From positions 186,001 to 250,000 of the forward strand of contig JAABQK010000001.1 in the NCBI GenBank assembly GCA_011391495.1: a stretch of DNA of 64,000 nt. Direction: 5' to 3'. This document shows positions 17,756 to 29,510 of the stretch, piece after piece (position 1 is the stretch's first letter; every line of letters begins with the position of its first letter). Both the position numbers and the translations under genes were made by a program. The notes beneath the pieces are model-generated. The model had not been told where the DNA came from. It saw only the letters and a list, made by a program, of their open reading frames with translations, and ran no database searches. Source of the DNA: Hydrogenophaga sp. GTDB lineage: Bacteria; Pseudomonadota; Gammaproteobacteria; Burkholderiales; Burkholderiaceae_C.

Positions 17756-19000
17756 ATGTCACACCATATCGGACCTCTCGCAGGCCTTCTGTCGGTCTTT
17801 CTCACCATCGGGTTTCTGGCCCTGTACGGCGGATGGCGCGGCAGCAAACGGGCCGATCTGGCCATGGTCTTCGGCCTGCTGGCCTGGATGGTCTACATGT
17901 TCTGGGTCGAGCGCGTGGCAGCCGTTCCGCCGGATGATTTCGACGAGTTCGTCGAGCACCTGAGTTTCCAGTTCTGTCTGGCCGCCGCTTCCGGCCTTGT
18001 GCTCATGGGCGTCAATGCCTTCGGTCATCAGCTCTGGGGCGTCTGGCCGCTGCAGGCAGTGGGCGGCGGGTTGGTGCTGGCGATCTGGGCCTGGAGCGGC
18101 AACACCGTGTGGTTTGAATGGTGGCAGGAACTCAATCTGCTGGTCGTGGGGGCCGTGATCGCGGTGCTGGCGCTGCGTCTGTGGCAGCACCCCGGCATTA
18201 GAAGCTGGGGCATCTTCGGGCTTTCCCTGGTTCTGCTGCTGTCGGGTCTGGCAGGGGTTCTGATGCACGGCCCCAGTCCGCCGATCCTCTCGGCGGGCAT
18301 CTACACCTACCCGGCAGCACTGGTCTGCCTCTGGTGGCTGCTGTCGGAACGCTTCAGCATCCGGCCGCTGCCAGCCATCGCGAGCCCTCCCGCCTCCGAT
18401 CAGGACCACCGGGTGCGCCAGCAGGTGGCCCAGGATGTGCACGACGGCGTGGGCTCCCATCTGGTCTCCATCCTCTCGTCGCTGGACCTACAGGATCCCC
18501 TGCAAAAGAGCCTGGCGCTCTCCCTGGAACAGTGCCTGCTTGACCTGAAGATCACCGTGGACAGCATGCACGACGATCTCCACAGTCTGACGGACGCCTT
18601 GGCCATGCTGCGGTACCGCATGCAGCCCTGTCTGGAGCGCTCAGGGCTGGTTCTGCGGTGGGAGCTTGAGCCTCACCCGGCCCTGGACGGCCTGCCTGTG
18701 AACACGGTGGTGCAGTGCCTGCGCATCGCGCAGGAGTGCATGGCCAACGTCATGCTGCATGCGCGGGCCACCGAGCTGGTGCTGGACTGCCGTTACCAGG
18801 AGGCCAGCAACAGCATCCACCTGGCTGTGCGCGACAATGGCCTGGGCTTCCATCCGCCCGCGCCTGGTGAGGTCCTGCGTGGCAAAGGACTCAATGGCAT
18901 GCGCCGGCGGGCGGCCGAACTGGGCGCCTCGCTCGGGATCGTGAGCAGGCCCGGCCATGGCACGCTGGTGACCCTCGCCGTTCCCTGTCCTGACCGCTAG
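17756..19000 (+). CDS. NarX/DegS-type sensor histidine kinase, membrane-bound (414 aa)
   Basis: The N-terminal about 210 residues are a multi-helix membrane region with no obvious extracytoplasmic sensor domain, suggesting sensing within the membrane. The dimerisation/phosphoacceptor box QDVHDGVGSHLVS carries His229 (HisKA_3 type). The ATPase domain shows N-box Asn331 (QECMANVMLHA), G1 box VRDNGLGF and G2 box GKGLNGMRRRAAELG. It pairs with the LuxR-type regulator immediately upstream. The signal is unknown. Confidence 0.88.
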   Translation: MSHHIGPLAGLLSVFLTIGFLALYGGWRGSKRADLAMVFGLLAWMVYMFWVERVAAVPPDDFDEFVEHLSFQFCLAAASGLVLMGVNAFGHQLWGVWPLQAVGGGLVLAIWAWSGNTVWFEWWQELNLLVVGAVIAVLALRLWQHPGIRSWGIFGLSLVLLLSGLAGVLMHGPSPPILSAGIYTYPAALVCLWWLLSERFSIRPLPAIASPPASDQDHRVRQQVAQDVHDGVGSHLVSILSSLDLQDPLQKSLALSLEQCLLDLKITVDSMHDDLHSLTDALAMLRYRMQPCLERSGLVLRWELEPHPALDGLPVNTVVQCLRIAQECMANVMLHARATELVLDCRYQEASNSIHLAVRDNGLGFHPPAPGEVLRGKGLNGMRRRAAELGASLGIVSRPGHGTLVTLAVPCPDR

Positions 19001-19200
19001 TGGCCGAAAAATGAGGTCCACCGCGCGCCTGAACGAAATGTTTGAAGTGAACAGAACACCTGCGGGCAGACCCGTCAGCGGAAACCCGGGTGGCGGGTGG
19101 ACCGTACGTGTCAGCGTCTGGACCGGGGGGTGCTTGTGGCACACTGCGCAGCTTTCTGGCTGCTGGGGGTTACAGGGCCAGGTGCCATCTCCGAGTCACC

Positions 19201-21624
<2,424 letters not shown>

Positions 21625-21646
21625 CCAGACACGCGAAATGGCGGTG

Positions 21647-21670
21647 AAAAGCCGGGCAATCCCGCCTTTT
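21647..21670 (+). terminator. Rho-independent terminator after tex
   Basis: AAAAGCCGGG (21647-21656), loop CAAT, then CCCGCCTTTT (21661-21670) form a ten-position stem with a single C-C mismatch and flanking A/T tracts. It lies 23 bases after the tex stop codon. Confidence 0.55.
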
Positions 21671-21757
21671 GCCGGGTGAGGGAAGGGCTCAAGTCAGGGC
21701 CGGAAAAGTCGATACGAAAGGTATTCAAAACCTTTCTGACTTTTGGATTTCTGCCCC

Positions 21758-22585
21758 ATGCAACTCGAAGCCCTGCTCAACTATCCCCGCGCCCTGCCGG
21801 CCATGCCCCGCGCGGTCACCGACCTGCTGGGGGAGATGAACAAGGAAGACCCCAGCCCGAAGCGGGTCGCAGACCTGATTTCCCGTGATCCGGCGCTCAC
21901 CACCCGCGTCCTGCGCCTGTCCAACTCGGCCTTTTTTCGGGTCAGCCGCAAGATCGGCAGCGCCGAAGAGGCGGTATCGCTGCTGGGCATGACCCATGTG
22001 CGCTCGCTCGTGATGGCGGCCGCACTGGGCTCCGGCTTCAAGAGCGTGCCCGGCATCGACCTGAAACAGTTCTGGCGCTACAGCCTGCGCGTCGCCGATA
22101 TTTCACGCTCACTGGCGGGTCTGCTGCGGCAGAACGAGGGCAATGCCTTCACCGCGGGCCTGATCCACGGCGTGGGCATCCTGATCATGCACATCGCCAT
22201 GCCCGACGAGATGGTGCCCCTGGACATGCGCACCCCGCCGCTGGACCTGCAGCGCGCTGCGAGCGAGACCTCGGCCTTTGGCTACTGTTACGCCGAGGTG
22301 GGCGCCGGGATGACCGAGAAGTGGCAGTTTCCCCAGGACATGGTGTCGGCCTTGCGCCACCAGATCGCACCCTTCGAGGGCGAAGCCTACGACGCGCTGG
22401 GAGGGGTGCTGCACCTGGCCTCGTGGCGCGCACGTGCCGAGGAGCTGCAGCTCGACGACAACGGCCTGGCTTCCACCTTTCCGGACATGGTGGGACTGAC
22501 CCTCGGCCTGGACCTGGGCAGCGTGCTGGGCAAGGACCCCGAGGAATGGTCGTTCAGCCAGGCGCTGGGTGCGTTCATGGACTGA
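21758..22585 (+). CDS. HDOD domain protein, first of a tandem pair (275 aa)
   Basis: Single-domain HDOD protein (a metal-free HD-GYP relative used in bacterial signalling). Diagnostic stretches are LISRDPALTTRVLRLSNSAFF, AEEAVSLLGMTHVRSLVM and AGLIHGVGILIMHIAMP. No GGDEF, EAL or receiver domain is attached. It is paralogous to the next gene along its whole length, so the two arose by tandem duplication. Such proteins often tune c-di-GMP, motility or stress circuits, but no partner is encoded here. Confidence 0.85.
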   Translation: MQLEALLNYPRALPAMPRAVTDLLGEMNKEDPSPKRVADLISRDPALTTRVLRLSNSAFFRVSRKIGSAEEAVSLLGMTHVRSLVMAAALGSGFKSVPGIDLKQFWRYSLRVADISRSLAGLLRQNEGNAFTAGLIHGVGILIMHIAMPDEMVPLDMRTPPLDLQRAASETSAFGYCYAEVGAGMTEKWQFPQDMVSALRHQIAPFEGEAYDALGGVLHLASWRARAEELQLDDNGLASTFPDMVGLTLGLDLGSVLGKDPEEWSFSQALGAFMD

Positions 22586-22676
22586 ACCGGAAAGTGCTCA
22601 AGTCTGGCTGTCAGCCGACGATGAACCGGTTACTGGCCAAGCATCCGCTCCGCACACACACCAAGGCAGGTCCACC

Positions 22677-23501
22677 ATGCAACTTGAGAAGCTCCTCAAA
22701 CAGCCGAACGCACTCCCTTCCGCGCCCAAGGTGGTGCGCAAGCTGATCGAGACCTTCGATCAGGAGGAGGTCGACGTGATGCTGGCGGCCTCGCTGATCG
22801 AGGACGATCCGGTGCTCACCGCCAAGTTGCTGAAAATGGCCAACTCGGCCTTTTTCGGTCTCACCCGATCGGTGTCCAACGCCAGGGAAGCGATCAACGT
22901 GCTGGGGCTCATCAAGGTCCGGGCTCTGGTGATTGCGGCTTCGCTTGGCGAGGGGCTGCATTGTGTGGGCAGTGTCAACCTCAACCAGTTCTGGCGCTAC
23001 AGCCTCAACACCGCCAACCTCTCGCGCTACCTGGCCCTGCCGATCCACATCGACGAAAACACCGCCTTCACCTCGGGCCTCATCCATGGCATTGGCGAAC
23101 TGGTGATGCACATCGGCATGCCAGAGGCCATGATCGATCTGGACCGCAGCATTCCCATGCTGGACCTCAAGCGTGCTACGGCCGAACGCGGCCTGTTCGG
23201 CTACAGCTATGCCGAGGTGGGTGCCGCGCTGGCGCGTGAATGGCGCTTCCCCAAGCGCATGGTCAACGCCATCGAGCACCAGAATGCACCGTTTGAAAAC
23301 GACACCTATGAACCCATTGCGGGCGTGGTGCATATTGCATCCTGGCGTGCCCGCGCCGAAGAGCAGTCGATGCGGAGCGAACTGCTGATCAACACCTACC
23401 CCGACCCGGTGGGGCTGGTGCTGGGCATCGACCCCGACACCGTGGTCGGCGAAGAAATCCCGGCGCTCACCCGCTTCGGCGAGGAGTCGTCCACGGTCTG
23501 A
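22677..23501 (+). CDS. HDOD domain protein, second of a tandem pair (274 aa)
   Basis: Same architecture and length as the gene before it: ASLIEDDPVLTAKLLKMANS, AREAINVLGLIKVRALVIAA, NQFWRYSLNTANLSRYLA and SGLIHGIGELVMHIGMPEA. The two proteins begin alike (MQLE.LL..P.ALP). The start ATG 22677 follows AGGCAGG. Spacing of about 90 bases from the first copy permits co-transcription. Divergence between copies is substantial, so the duplication is not recent. Confidence 0.85.
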   Translation: MQLEKLLKQPNALPSAPKVVRKLIETFDQEEVDVMLAASLIEDDPVLTAKLLKMANSAFFGLTRSVSNAREAINVLGLIKVRALVIAASLGEGLHCVGSVNLNQFWRYSLNTANLSRYLALPIHIDENTAFTSGLIHGIGELVMHIGMPEAMIDLDRSIPMLDLKRATAERGLFGYSYAEVGAALAREWRFPKRMVNAIEHQNAPFENDTYEPIAGVVHIASWRARAEEQSMRSELLINTYPDPVGLVLGIDPDTVVGEEIPALTRFGEESSTV

Positions 23502-23552
23502 CGGCCCTGTGGCGGCTGGTTTGGCGCCTGGCTGCGAGACAATCGCAGCCCT

Positions 23553-24656
23553 ATGCCTTCCGTTCGTCACGCGCTTCGCCTCTATGCCGGTCCCCTGGCC
23601 CGGCGCCACATCGAACAGCACGGTCTGCGCCCGCAGGACGTGGGCGTCATCCCCGCCGCTGCGGGCGGCCCCAAGGGCCTGGTCCTGGGGCCGCTGGACC
23701 GCTTCATCTTCGGGCAGTGGTTGTCCCAGTCCAGCCAGCCGGTGCACCTGGTGGGTGCGTCCATCGGCGCCTGGCGCATGGCCACCGCCTGTCTGGATCA
23801 CAGCGTGGCCGCTTTCGAGCGGCTGGAGCGCAACTACATCGGCCAGCACTATGCACCGCCACCTGGCCACAAGCGGCCGACCGCGGACCAGATCAGCGAG
23901 CAGTTCGGCCGCAATCTGCACCTGTTCTATGGTGGGCGCCTGGCCGAGGTGCTGCACCACCCGCGCTACCGCCTGCACATCGTCACCTCGCGCGGGCGCC
24001 ATGTGCTGGCCCGCGAGGGCACGTTGCGCACGCCCCTGGGCTACCTGGGTGCCTTCGCTGCCAACGCGCTGCACCGAAAAGCCCTGGGTGCCTGGCTGGA
24101 GCGCGTGGTTTTTTCCACACCCGACGGGAGCGGGCACGCGACGCCCCTGCCGTTCGGCACGCAAGACTTCCGCACCCGCCAGGTGGCGCTGCAGGAGCGG
24201 AACTTCTTGGATGCGCTGCAGGCCAGCTGCTCGATCCCGTTCGTCCTTCGCCCGGTACACGGCATTGCGGGCGCCCCGCCGGGCGCCTACTGGGACGGCG
24301 GCATCACCGATTACCACCTGCACCTGCGCTACCAGGCACCGGAGGGGTCGCCCATCGTGCTTTACCCGCATTTCCAGAAGGCGGTGGTGCCCGGCTGGCT
24401 CGACAAGGTCTGGAAACACCGCCACCTGTCGAGCCCGGCTCTCGACAACATGCTGGTGCTTGCGCCCGATCCGGCCTGGGTGCAGACGCTGCCCAACGCC
24501 AAACTGCCCGATCGCACCGACTTCACCCGCTATGGCCAGGACCTGGCCGCGCGCGTGAACGCATGGAGTCGTGCCACAGCCGCCAGCCAGCAACTCGCCG
24601 TTGAGCTGGCGCAGTGGCTGGAGCGGCCCGACCCGTCACGCATCGAACCGCTGTGA
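23553..24656 (+). CDS. Patatin-like phospholipase (367 aa)
   Basis: Likely lipid acyl hydrolase with a Ser-Asp dyad. The glycine-rich oxyanion-type region AAAGGPKG (about residue 35), the nucleophile motif GASIG with Ser70, and the DGG motif with Asp248 (WDGGITDYH) appear in patatin order. There is no signal peptide, so it is probably cytosolic or effector-like. It lies alone between the HDOD pair and trhO. The substrate is not evident. Confidence 0.8.
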   Translation: MPSVRHALRLYAGPLARRHIEQHGLRPQDVGVIPAAAGGPKGLVLGPLDRFIFGQWLSQSSQPVHLVGASIGAWRMATACLDHSVAAFERLERNYIGQHYAPPPGHKRPTADQISEQFGRNLHLFYGGRLAEVLHHPRYRLHIVTSRGRHVLAREGTLRTPLGYLGAFAANALHRKALGAWLERVVFSTPDGSGHATPLPFGTQDFRTRQVALQERNFLDALQASCSIPFVLRPVHGIAGAPPGAYWDGGITDYHLHLRYQAPEGSPIVLYPHFQKAVVPGWLDKVWKHRHLSSPALDNMLVLAPDPAWVQTLPNAKLPDRTDFTRYGQDLAARVNAWSRATAASQQLAVELAQWLERPDPSRIEPL

Positions 24657-24801
24657 CGGGGCGGTCGCACGATGGACACAAGGAACCATTCAGCGCGAGA
24701 AGCTCGGTAGCTGTGCTACGCGGAAACCATGGCAGGAATAGTCGAGGCAAGCCCGGGCACTGGGGTACGCCTTCAGGGCTCGCTTGGCAGGATAATCCCG
24801 T

Positions 24802-25773
24802 ATGCCTCTGCTGACCGAAATGACACCTTCGAATCACCGTTACCTCACCGCCGCGCTCTACAAATTCGTCGACCTGCCCGACTACCAGGCCCTGCGCGAG
24901 CCGCTGCTGGCCAGCTGTGAGGCCCACCAGGTGAAGGGCACGCTGTTGCTGGCCAGTGAAGGCATCAACGGCACCATTGCAGGGCCCGAAGCCGGCGTGA
25001 GGGCCGTGCTCGCCCAGCTGAGAACCGACCCGCGCCTGGCCACGTTGCAGCACAAGGAATCGTGGTCGGACAAGGCGCCGTTCCTGCGCATGAAGGTGCG
25101 CTTGAAAAAGGAAATCGTGACCCTGCGCGTGCCCGAGCTGGACCCGAACAAGACGGTGGGCCAGTACGTGAAGCCACAGGACTGGAACGCCCTGCTGGCA
25201 GACCCGGACGTGGTGCTCATCGACACCCGCAACGACTACGAGGTGGTGATCGGCAGCTTCACGGGTGCCATCAACCCCGACATCAAGACCTTCACCGAAC
25301 TGCCCGGCTGGCTCGACGCCCAGCCGCAACTGCAGGGTGGGCCGGGAAAGAAGACCAAGGTGGCGATGTTCTGCACCGGAGGCATCCGCTGCGAGAAGTC
25401 CACCGCTCTCATGAAGATGCGCGGCTTCGACGAGGTCTACCACCTGGAAGGCGGCATCCTCAAGTACCTGGAGGAAATCCCGCCCGAGCAAAGCCGCTGG
25501 GAAGGGGAGTGTTTCGTGTTCGACGAGCGCGTCAGCGTGGGCCACGGACTGCAGCCGGGCCCCTACGAACTCTGCCGCTCCTGCCGGTGGCCCCTGGGTG
25601 CCGACGACAAGGCCTCAGCGCACTACGTCAAGGGTGTGAGCTGCCCGCACTGCCATGACAAACGCAGCCCCGAAGAAAAAGCCCACCTGGCCGAACGCCA
25701 GCGTCAGGTCGAACTGGCAGAAGCGCGGGGCGAGGTGCATGTGGGGGCGCGCATGCCCAACCACGAGCATTGA
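24802..25773 (+). CDS. trhO: tRNA uridine 5-hydroxylase TrhO, rhodanese family (323 aa)
   Basis: Matches the YceA/TrhO family, which forms 5-hydroxyuridine at tRNA position 34 using oxygen. An N-terminal ferredoxin-like domain ([29 protein letters not shown]) is followed by a rhodanese domain with DTRNDYEV and the active-site loop [11 protein letters not shown] containing Cys191 and Cys197. A C-terminal cysteine-rich segment ([17 protein letters not shown]) resembles a zinc site. ATG 24802 gives an N-terminal lead of six residues; ATG 24820 is possible. Confidence 0.9.
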   Translation: MPLLTEMTPSNHRYLTAALYKFVDLPDYQALREPLLASCEAHQVKGTLLLASEGINGTIAGPEAGVRAVLAQLRTDPRLATLQHKESWSDKAPFLRMKVRLKKEIVTLRVPELDPNKTVGQYVKPQDWNALLADPDVVLIDTRNDYEVVIGSFTGAINPDIKTFTELPGWLDAQPQLQGGPGKKTKVAMFCTGGIRCEKSTALMKMRGFDEVYHLEGGILKYLEEIPPEQSRWEGECFVFDERVSVGHGLQPGPYELCRSCRWPLGADDKASAHYVKGVSCPHCHDKRSPEEKAHLAERQRQVELAEARGEVHVGARMPNHEH

Positions 25774-25779
25774 GCCTGA

Positions 25780-26100
25780 TCAGGTCCTTGCCAGGGTCAG
25801 CTGCTTGCGGCGAAACAGACCCGCCACCATGAAGGCCCCGAAGGGGACAAAGGCCGCAGCCAGCAGTTTCAGGGTTTCCGCGGCAGACCAGACACCCGTC
25901 TGCTGGGCGCGCAGCACCATCGCCACATAGATCAGGAAGGCGGCGCCGTGGATCGGTCCGATGACGGAAACCGCCTCGGGAAAACCGGCCATGCGCTTGA
26001 GCGGAACGGCCACGCCGACCAGCAGCAAAAGGGTGGCGCCTTCGGCCAGCGAGGCCCAGCGGAGGTGGCGCAGACGAGCGGTTGGGTGGTTCATGAACAT
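25780..26100 (-). CDS. DUF3817-type integral membrane protein (106 aa)
   Basis: Small membrane protein with about three hydrophobic segments. The features HLRWASLAEGATLLLLVGVA, VPLKRMAGFPEAVSVIGPIHG and VPFGAFMV fit the DUF3817 (YdzA-like) family, whose function is unknown. ATG 26100 and ATG 26094 are both possible starts. Convergent with trhO, with only six bases between stops. About 180 bases upstream are free of recognisable features. Confidence 0.75.
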   Translation of the reverse strand: MFMNHPTARLRHLRWASLAEGATLLLLVGVAVPLKRMAGFPEAVSVIGPIHGAAFLIYVAMVLRAQQTGVWSAAETLKLLAAAFVPFGAFMVAGLFRRKQLTLART

Positions 26101-26281
26101 TACTGAGGGCCCTGGTACGGCGAGCCAGAACGGGGTCGCCCTTGCGGCATTGAGCGCAGGGCACGCCCGCCAAGCCGGGAGAACTGCACACGTACCTGTG
26201 CGTATGAAGCCATTCAGTATGCGAGACCTGTCGGTCTCCGGCGTTGCGTTTCATCAAACGGAGGCCCGGAGGTCGCGGTGC

Positions 26282-27418
26282 TCACATCGACGTCTCCAGC
26301 AGCTCGCGGTATTCCGCCACGCTGGCGATGCGCGGGTTGGTCTTGTGGCAGTGGTCGGCCAGCGCCCCGGTGATGATCTTCTCGAACCAGTCGCGCTCCA
26401 CATGCATGGCGGCCAGGCCGCTGGGCAGACCCAGGCGGGCGTTCATGTCCTGGATGGCCGCCGGGATGTCATCGCCGCTGCCCAACCCCATGGCATGGGC
26501 CATGCGCTGCAGCCGCCTGTCCTTTTTCATCGATTCGGCTTCGGCATTGAAGCGGATCACGGCAGGCAGGAACATCGCGTTGAGCGTGCCGTGGTGCAGG
26601 CGCGGGTTGACGCCGCCCAGGCTGTGGCTCAGCGAGTGCACGCAGCCCAGACCCTTCTGGAACGCCATGGCGCCCTGCATGGACGCGCTCATCATGTTGA
26701 GGCGCGCCTCGCGGTCCTGGCCGTTCTTGGTGGCGCGCTCGATGTGCGCCCAGCCGCGCTCCAGACCGTCGAGGGCGATGCCGTCGGCCGGCGGGTTGAA
26801 GGCCGGCGCCATGAAGGTCTCCATGCAGTGGGCAATCGCGTCCATGCCGGTGGCCGCGGTCAGCATGGGCGGCAGACCCAGCGTCAGTTCGGGGTCGAGC
26901 AGGGCGGTCCTGGGCACCAGGTGCCAGCTGTGAAAGCCCAGCTTGCGGCCGTCGTCCACGATCAGGATGGCGCCGCGCGCCACCTCGCTGCCCGTGCCGG
27001 CGGTGGTGGGCACGGCGATCAGCGGTGGCACGCGGTCGGTGATCCTGGGCGAGCCGCCTTCGATGGTGGCGTAGGTCTTCAGCGGTCCCTCGTGCGCGGC
27101 GGCGATGGCCACACCCTTGGCGCAGTCGATCGAGCTGCCGCCGCCCAGAGCAATCAGCCCGTCGCAGCCCTCACGCTGGTACACCTCGACCGCCGCGCGC
27201 ACCGCGGCTTCGGTCGGGTTGGACGGTGTTTCGTCAAACACCGCGGGTTTCAGGCCGGGCAGGGCTGCCCGCGCCTTTTCCAGCAAGCCGGCGACGCGAA
27301 CGCCCGCGTCGGTGACGATCAGCGGGCGGCTGATGCCCACGCGTTCGCATTCGGCCTGCAGCTGTGCCAGGGCACCGAAGTCGATCAGGATGTTGGTCAC
27401 GTACAGGATCTGGGCCAT
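26282..27418 (-). CDS. Iron-containing alcohol dehydrogenase (378 aa)
   Basis: Type III Fe-dependent alcohol dehydrogenase. NAD-binding motif GGGSSIDCAKG near residue 96; PTTAGTGSEV; metal ligands are the Asp in MDAIAHCME together with the His of the same motif, and the His residues of GCVHSLSHSLGG and RLHHGTLNA. The length is typical. It probably interconverts an alcohol or hydroxy acid and its carbonyl. Divergent from the alpha/beta hydrolase gene with about 115 bases between starts. Confidence 0.88.
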   Translation of the reverse strand: MAQILYVTNILIDFGALAQLQAECERVGISRPLIVTDAGVRVAGLLEKARAALPGLKPAVFDETPSNPTEAAVRAAVEVYQREGCDGLIALGGGSSIDCAKGVAIAAAHEGPLKTYATIEGGSPRITDRVPPLIAVPTTAGTGSEVARGAILIVDDGRKLGFHSWHLVPRTALLDPELTLGLPPMLTAATGMDAIAHCMETFMAPAFNPPADGIALDGLERGWAHIERATKNGQDREARLNMMSASMQGAMAFQKGLGCVHSLSHSLGGVNPRLHHGTLNAMFLPAVIRFNAEAESMKKDRRLQRMAHAMGLGSGDDIPAAIQDMNARLGLPSGLAAMHVERDWFEKIITGALADHCHKTNPRIASVAEYRELLETSM

Positions 27419-27534
27419 GGTGGGTCTCGGTGTGTCGTTGAAGGCAAGGTGAAAACTATACGGCCTGCCTCTCCAATGACCAATGCCGCGGGCGCGACGA
27501 CCGGTCGCGAAAAAGACAGAGACAATCCCCGTCC

Positions 27535-28518
27535 ATGTCGCACCACCCGAACCCCCGTGCCTTGCTCACGCCGCTCATGCGTGGCGTGCTCGACCGCATC
27601 GCCCGCGCCGGGCATCCGCCGCTGCACGCACTCACGCCCGGGCAGGCCAAAGCCGCCTACGCAGCGGGTGCCGGCGTGCTGGACATCCCGGCGCACAAAC
27701 TGGCGCGTGTGGAGGACCTCAAGGTTCCCGCGCGCGACGGGGTGGACCTGACCGCCCGGCTGTTCGCACCAGCGTCCGACCAGCCGCTGCCCGTGCTGCT
27801 CTACCTGCATGGCGGCGGTTTCACCGTGGGCAGCGTGGCCTCGCACGAACCGCTGTGCCGCCACCTGGCGCATCTGGCGCGTTGCGCGGTGGTGTCGGTG
27901 GACTACCGGCTGGCACCGGAATGGCAATTTCCGACCGCGGTCCACGACACCTGGGACAGCCTGGCCTGGCTGCGCGACAGCGCCGCGGCACTGCGCCTGG
28001 ACGGCGCACGCATCGCCATCGGTGGCGACAGCGCGGGCGGAACACTCGCGGCTGCCACGGCCATCGCCGCGCGTGACGCGGGCTGGTCGCTGGCACTGCA
28101 GCTGCTGTTCTACCCCGGCTGCGCCGGCCACCAGGACACGCCATCGCACCGCATCTTTGCCAGCGGTTTCCTGCTGGAAGAGCCGCACATCAGCTACTTT
28201 TTTGGGCACTACCTGCGTAACGCAGCCGACCGCGACGACTGGCGCTTCGCGCCGCTGGACGGGGTGGACGAGACCGGCCAGGTGCGCGAGCTGGACGGCG
28301 TGGCGCCCGCCTGGATCGGTCTGGCCGAATGCGACCCGCTGACCGACGAGGGCATGATGTACGCAGACCGCCTGCGCATGGCCGGGGTGCCGGTGGACCT
28401 GGACATCTACGCTGGCGTGGTACATGGTTTCATCCAGTTCGGCCGCGCCATTCCGCAGGCGCTTATCGCCCACAACGACGCGGCCCGCGCGCTGCGCCAT
28501 GCTTTTGGAACGCCCTGA
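27535..28518 (+). CDS. Alpha/beta hydrolase, hormone-sensitive lipase type esterase (327 aa)
   Basis: Carboxylesterase of family IV. Oxyanion motif HGGG at residues 92-95, nucleophile motif GDSAGG with Ser166, and likely triad partners Asp267 (AECDPLTDEG) and His297 (VVHGF). No signal peptide, so cytosolic. Its stop codon is followed without any gap by the ATG of the next gene, so the two are translationally linked. Confidence 0.9.
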   Translation: MSHHPNPRALLTPLMRGVLDRIARAGHPPLHALTPGQAKAAYAAGAGVLDIPAHKLARVEDLKVPARDGVDLTARLFAPASDQPLPVLLYLHGGGFTVGSVASHEPLCRHLAHLARCAVVSVDYRLAPEWQFPTAVHDTWDSLAWLRDSAAALRLDGARIAIGGDSAGGTLAAATAIAARDAGWSLALQLLFYPGCAGHQDTPSHRIFASGFLLEEPHISYFFGHYLRNAADRDDWRFAPLDGVDETGQVRELDGVAPAWIGLAECDPLTDEGMMYADRLRMAGVPVDLDIYAGVVHGFIQFGRAIPQALIAHNDAARALRHAFGTP

Positions 28519-29385
28519 ATGGACACGCTCAACCGATCCGACTTCCGCTTTTTCCACCGCCTGCGCGTGCGCTGGGCCGAGGTGGACATGCAGAAGATCG
28601 TCTTCAATGCGCACTACCTGATGTACTTCGACACGGCCATTGCCGACTACTGGCGTGCGTTGGCACTGCCGTACCAGGCGGCAATGGACCTGCTCGAAGG
28701 CGACCTGTACGTGGTGAAGGCCACGGTCGAGTTCCATGCCTCGGCGCGGGTGGACGACCAGATTGAGGTGGCCATGAAGTGCAGCCGCATCGGCACCTCG
28801 TCCATGACCTTCAGCGGCGCCATCTTCCGCGGCGACGAACACCTGATCTCGGGCGAGATCGTCTATGTGTTCGCGGACCCGGCGACGCAGACGTCGCGAC
28901 CCGTACCGCATGCGCTGCGCGACATCGTGCTCGGCTACGAGGCGGGCGAGCCCATGTTGGACGTGACCGTCGGCACCTGGGGCGAACTCGGTGCGGATGC
29001 CCGGCGCATCCGGACCGAGGTGTTTGTGGAAGAGCAGCGCATCCCCAAAGACCTGGAGCACGACGCCGCCGACCTCACCGCTGTGCATGCGGTGGCCCGC
29101 AACCGCCTGGGCCAGGCCGTGGCCACCGGGCGGCTGGTCACGGCCGCCCCCGGCGTGGCCCAGGTCGGGCGGCTGTGCGTCAACCGCGTGCTGCGTGGCG
29201 GCCACCTGGGACGCCAGGTACTGCAGGCGCTGACGGAAGCAGCCCGTGCACGCGGCGATCACGAACTGATGCTGCACGCTCAGCGCAGCGCGGAAGGTTT
29301 CTACGAGCGGCTGGGCTACCAGCGCCGGGGCGAACCCTTTCTGGAGGCGGGTATCGCGCACGTGGAGATGTTCACGCGGCTCTGA
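28519..29385 (+). CDS. Fusion of a YbgC-type hotdog thioesterase and a GNAT acetyltransferase (288 aa)
   Basis: Residues about 1-145 are a 4-hydroxybenzoyl-CoA/YbgC-type acyl-CoA thioesterase with candidate catalytic Asp23 in VDMQKIVFNAHYLMYFD, though the usual Gly after the catalytic motif is replaced. Residues about 150-288 are a GNAT domain with RTEVFVEEQRIPKDLEHD, GRLCVNRVLRGGHLGRQVL (acetyl-CoA loop) and FYERLGYQRRGEPF. The join is one continuous frame without stops, so this is not an assembly of two genes. The linked esterase upstream suggests a role in acyl-group turnover, but the substrate is unknown. Confidence 0.85.
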   Translation: MDTLNRSDFRFFHRLRVRWAEVDMQKIVFNAHYLMYFDTAIADYWRALALPYQAAMDLLEGDLYVVKATVEFHASARVDDQIEVAMKCSRIGTSSMTFSGAIFRGDEHLISGEIVYVFADPATQTSRPVPHALRDIVLGYEAGEPMLDVTVGTWGELGADARRIRTEVFVEEQRIPKDLEHDAADLTAVHAVARNRLGQAVATGRLVTAAPGVAQVGRLCVNRVLRGGHLGRQVLQALTEAARARGDHELMLHAQRSAEGFYERLGYQRRGEPFLEAGIAHVEMFTRL

Positions 29386-29510
29386 CGCCGGCGGCGGACG
29401 CGAGGGGCAGCCCGGCCCGCCCTGCGGTGACAATAGTCCACTTCGGTAGCGGTCATCGGGTCGCTGCCCCGGGCGTTCCCTGCCGCCCTGCCACCAACCC
29501 AGACCGTTCC

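Noticed and set aside
25961-27751. 596-codon plus-strand frame
   Set aside because: Runs antisense through an intact iron-dependent alcohol dehydrogenase and has no family resemblance.
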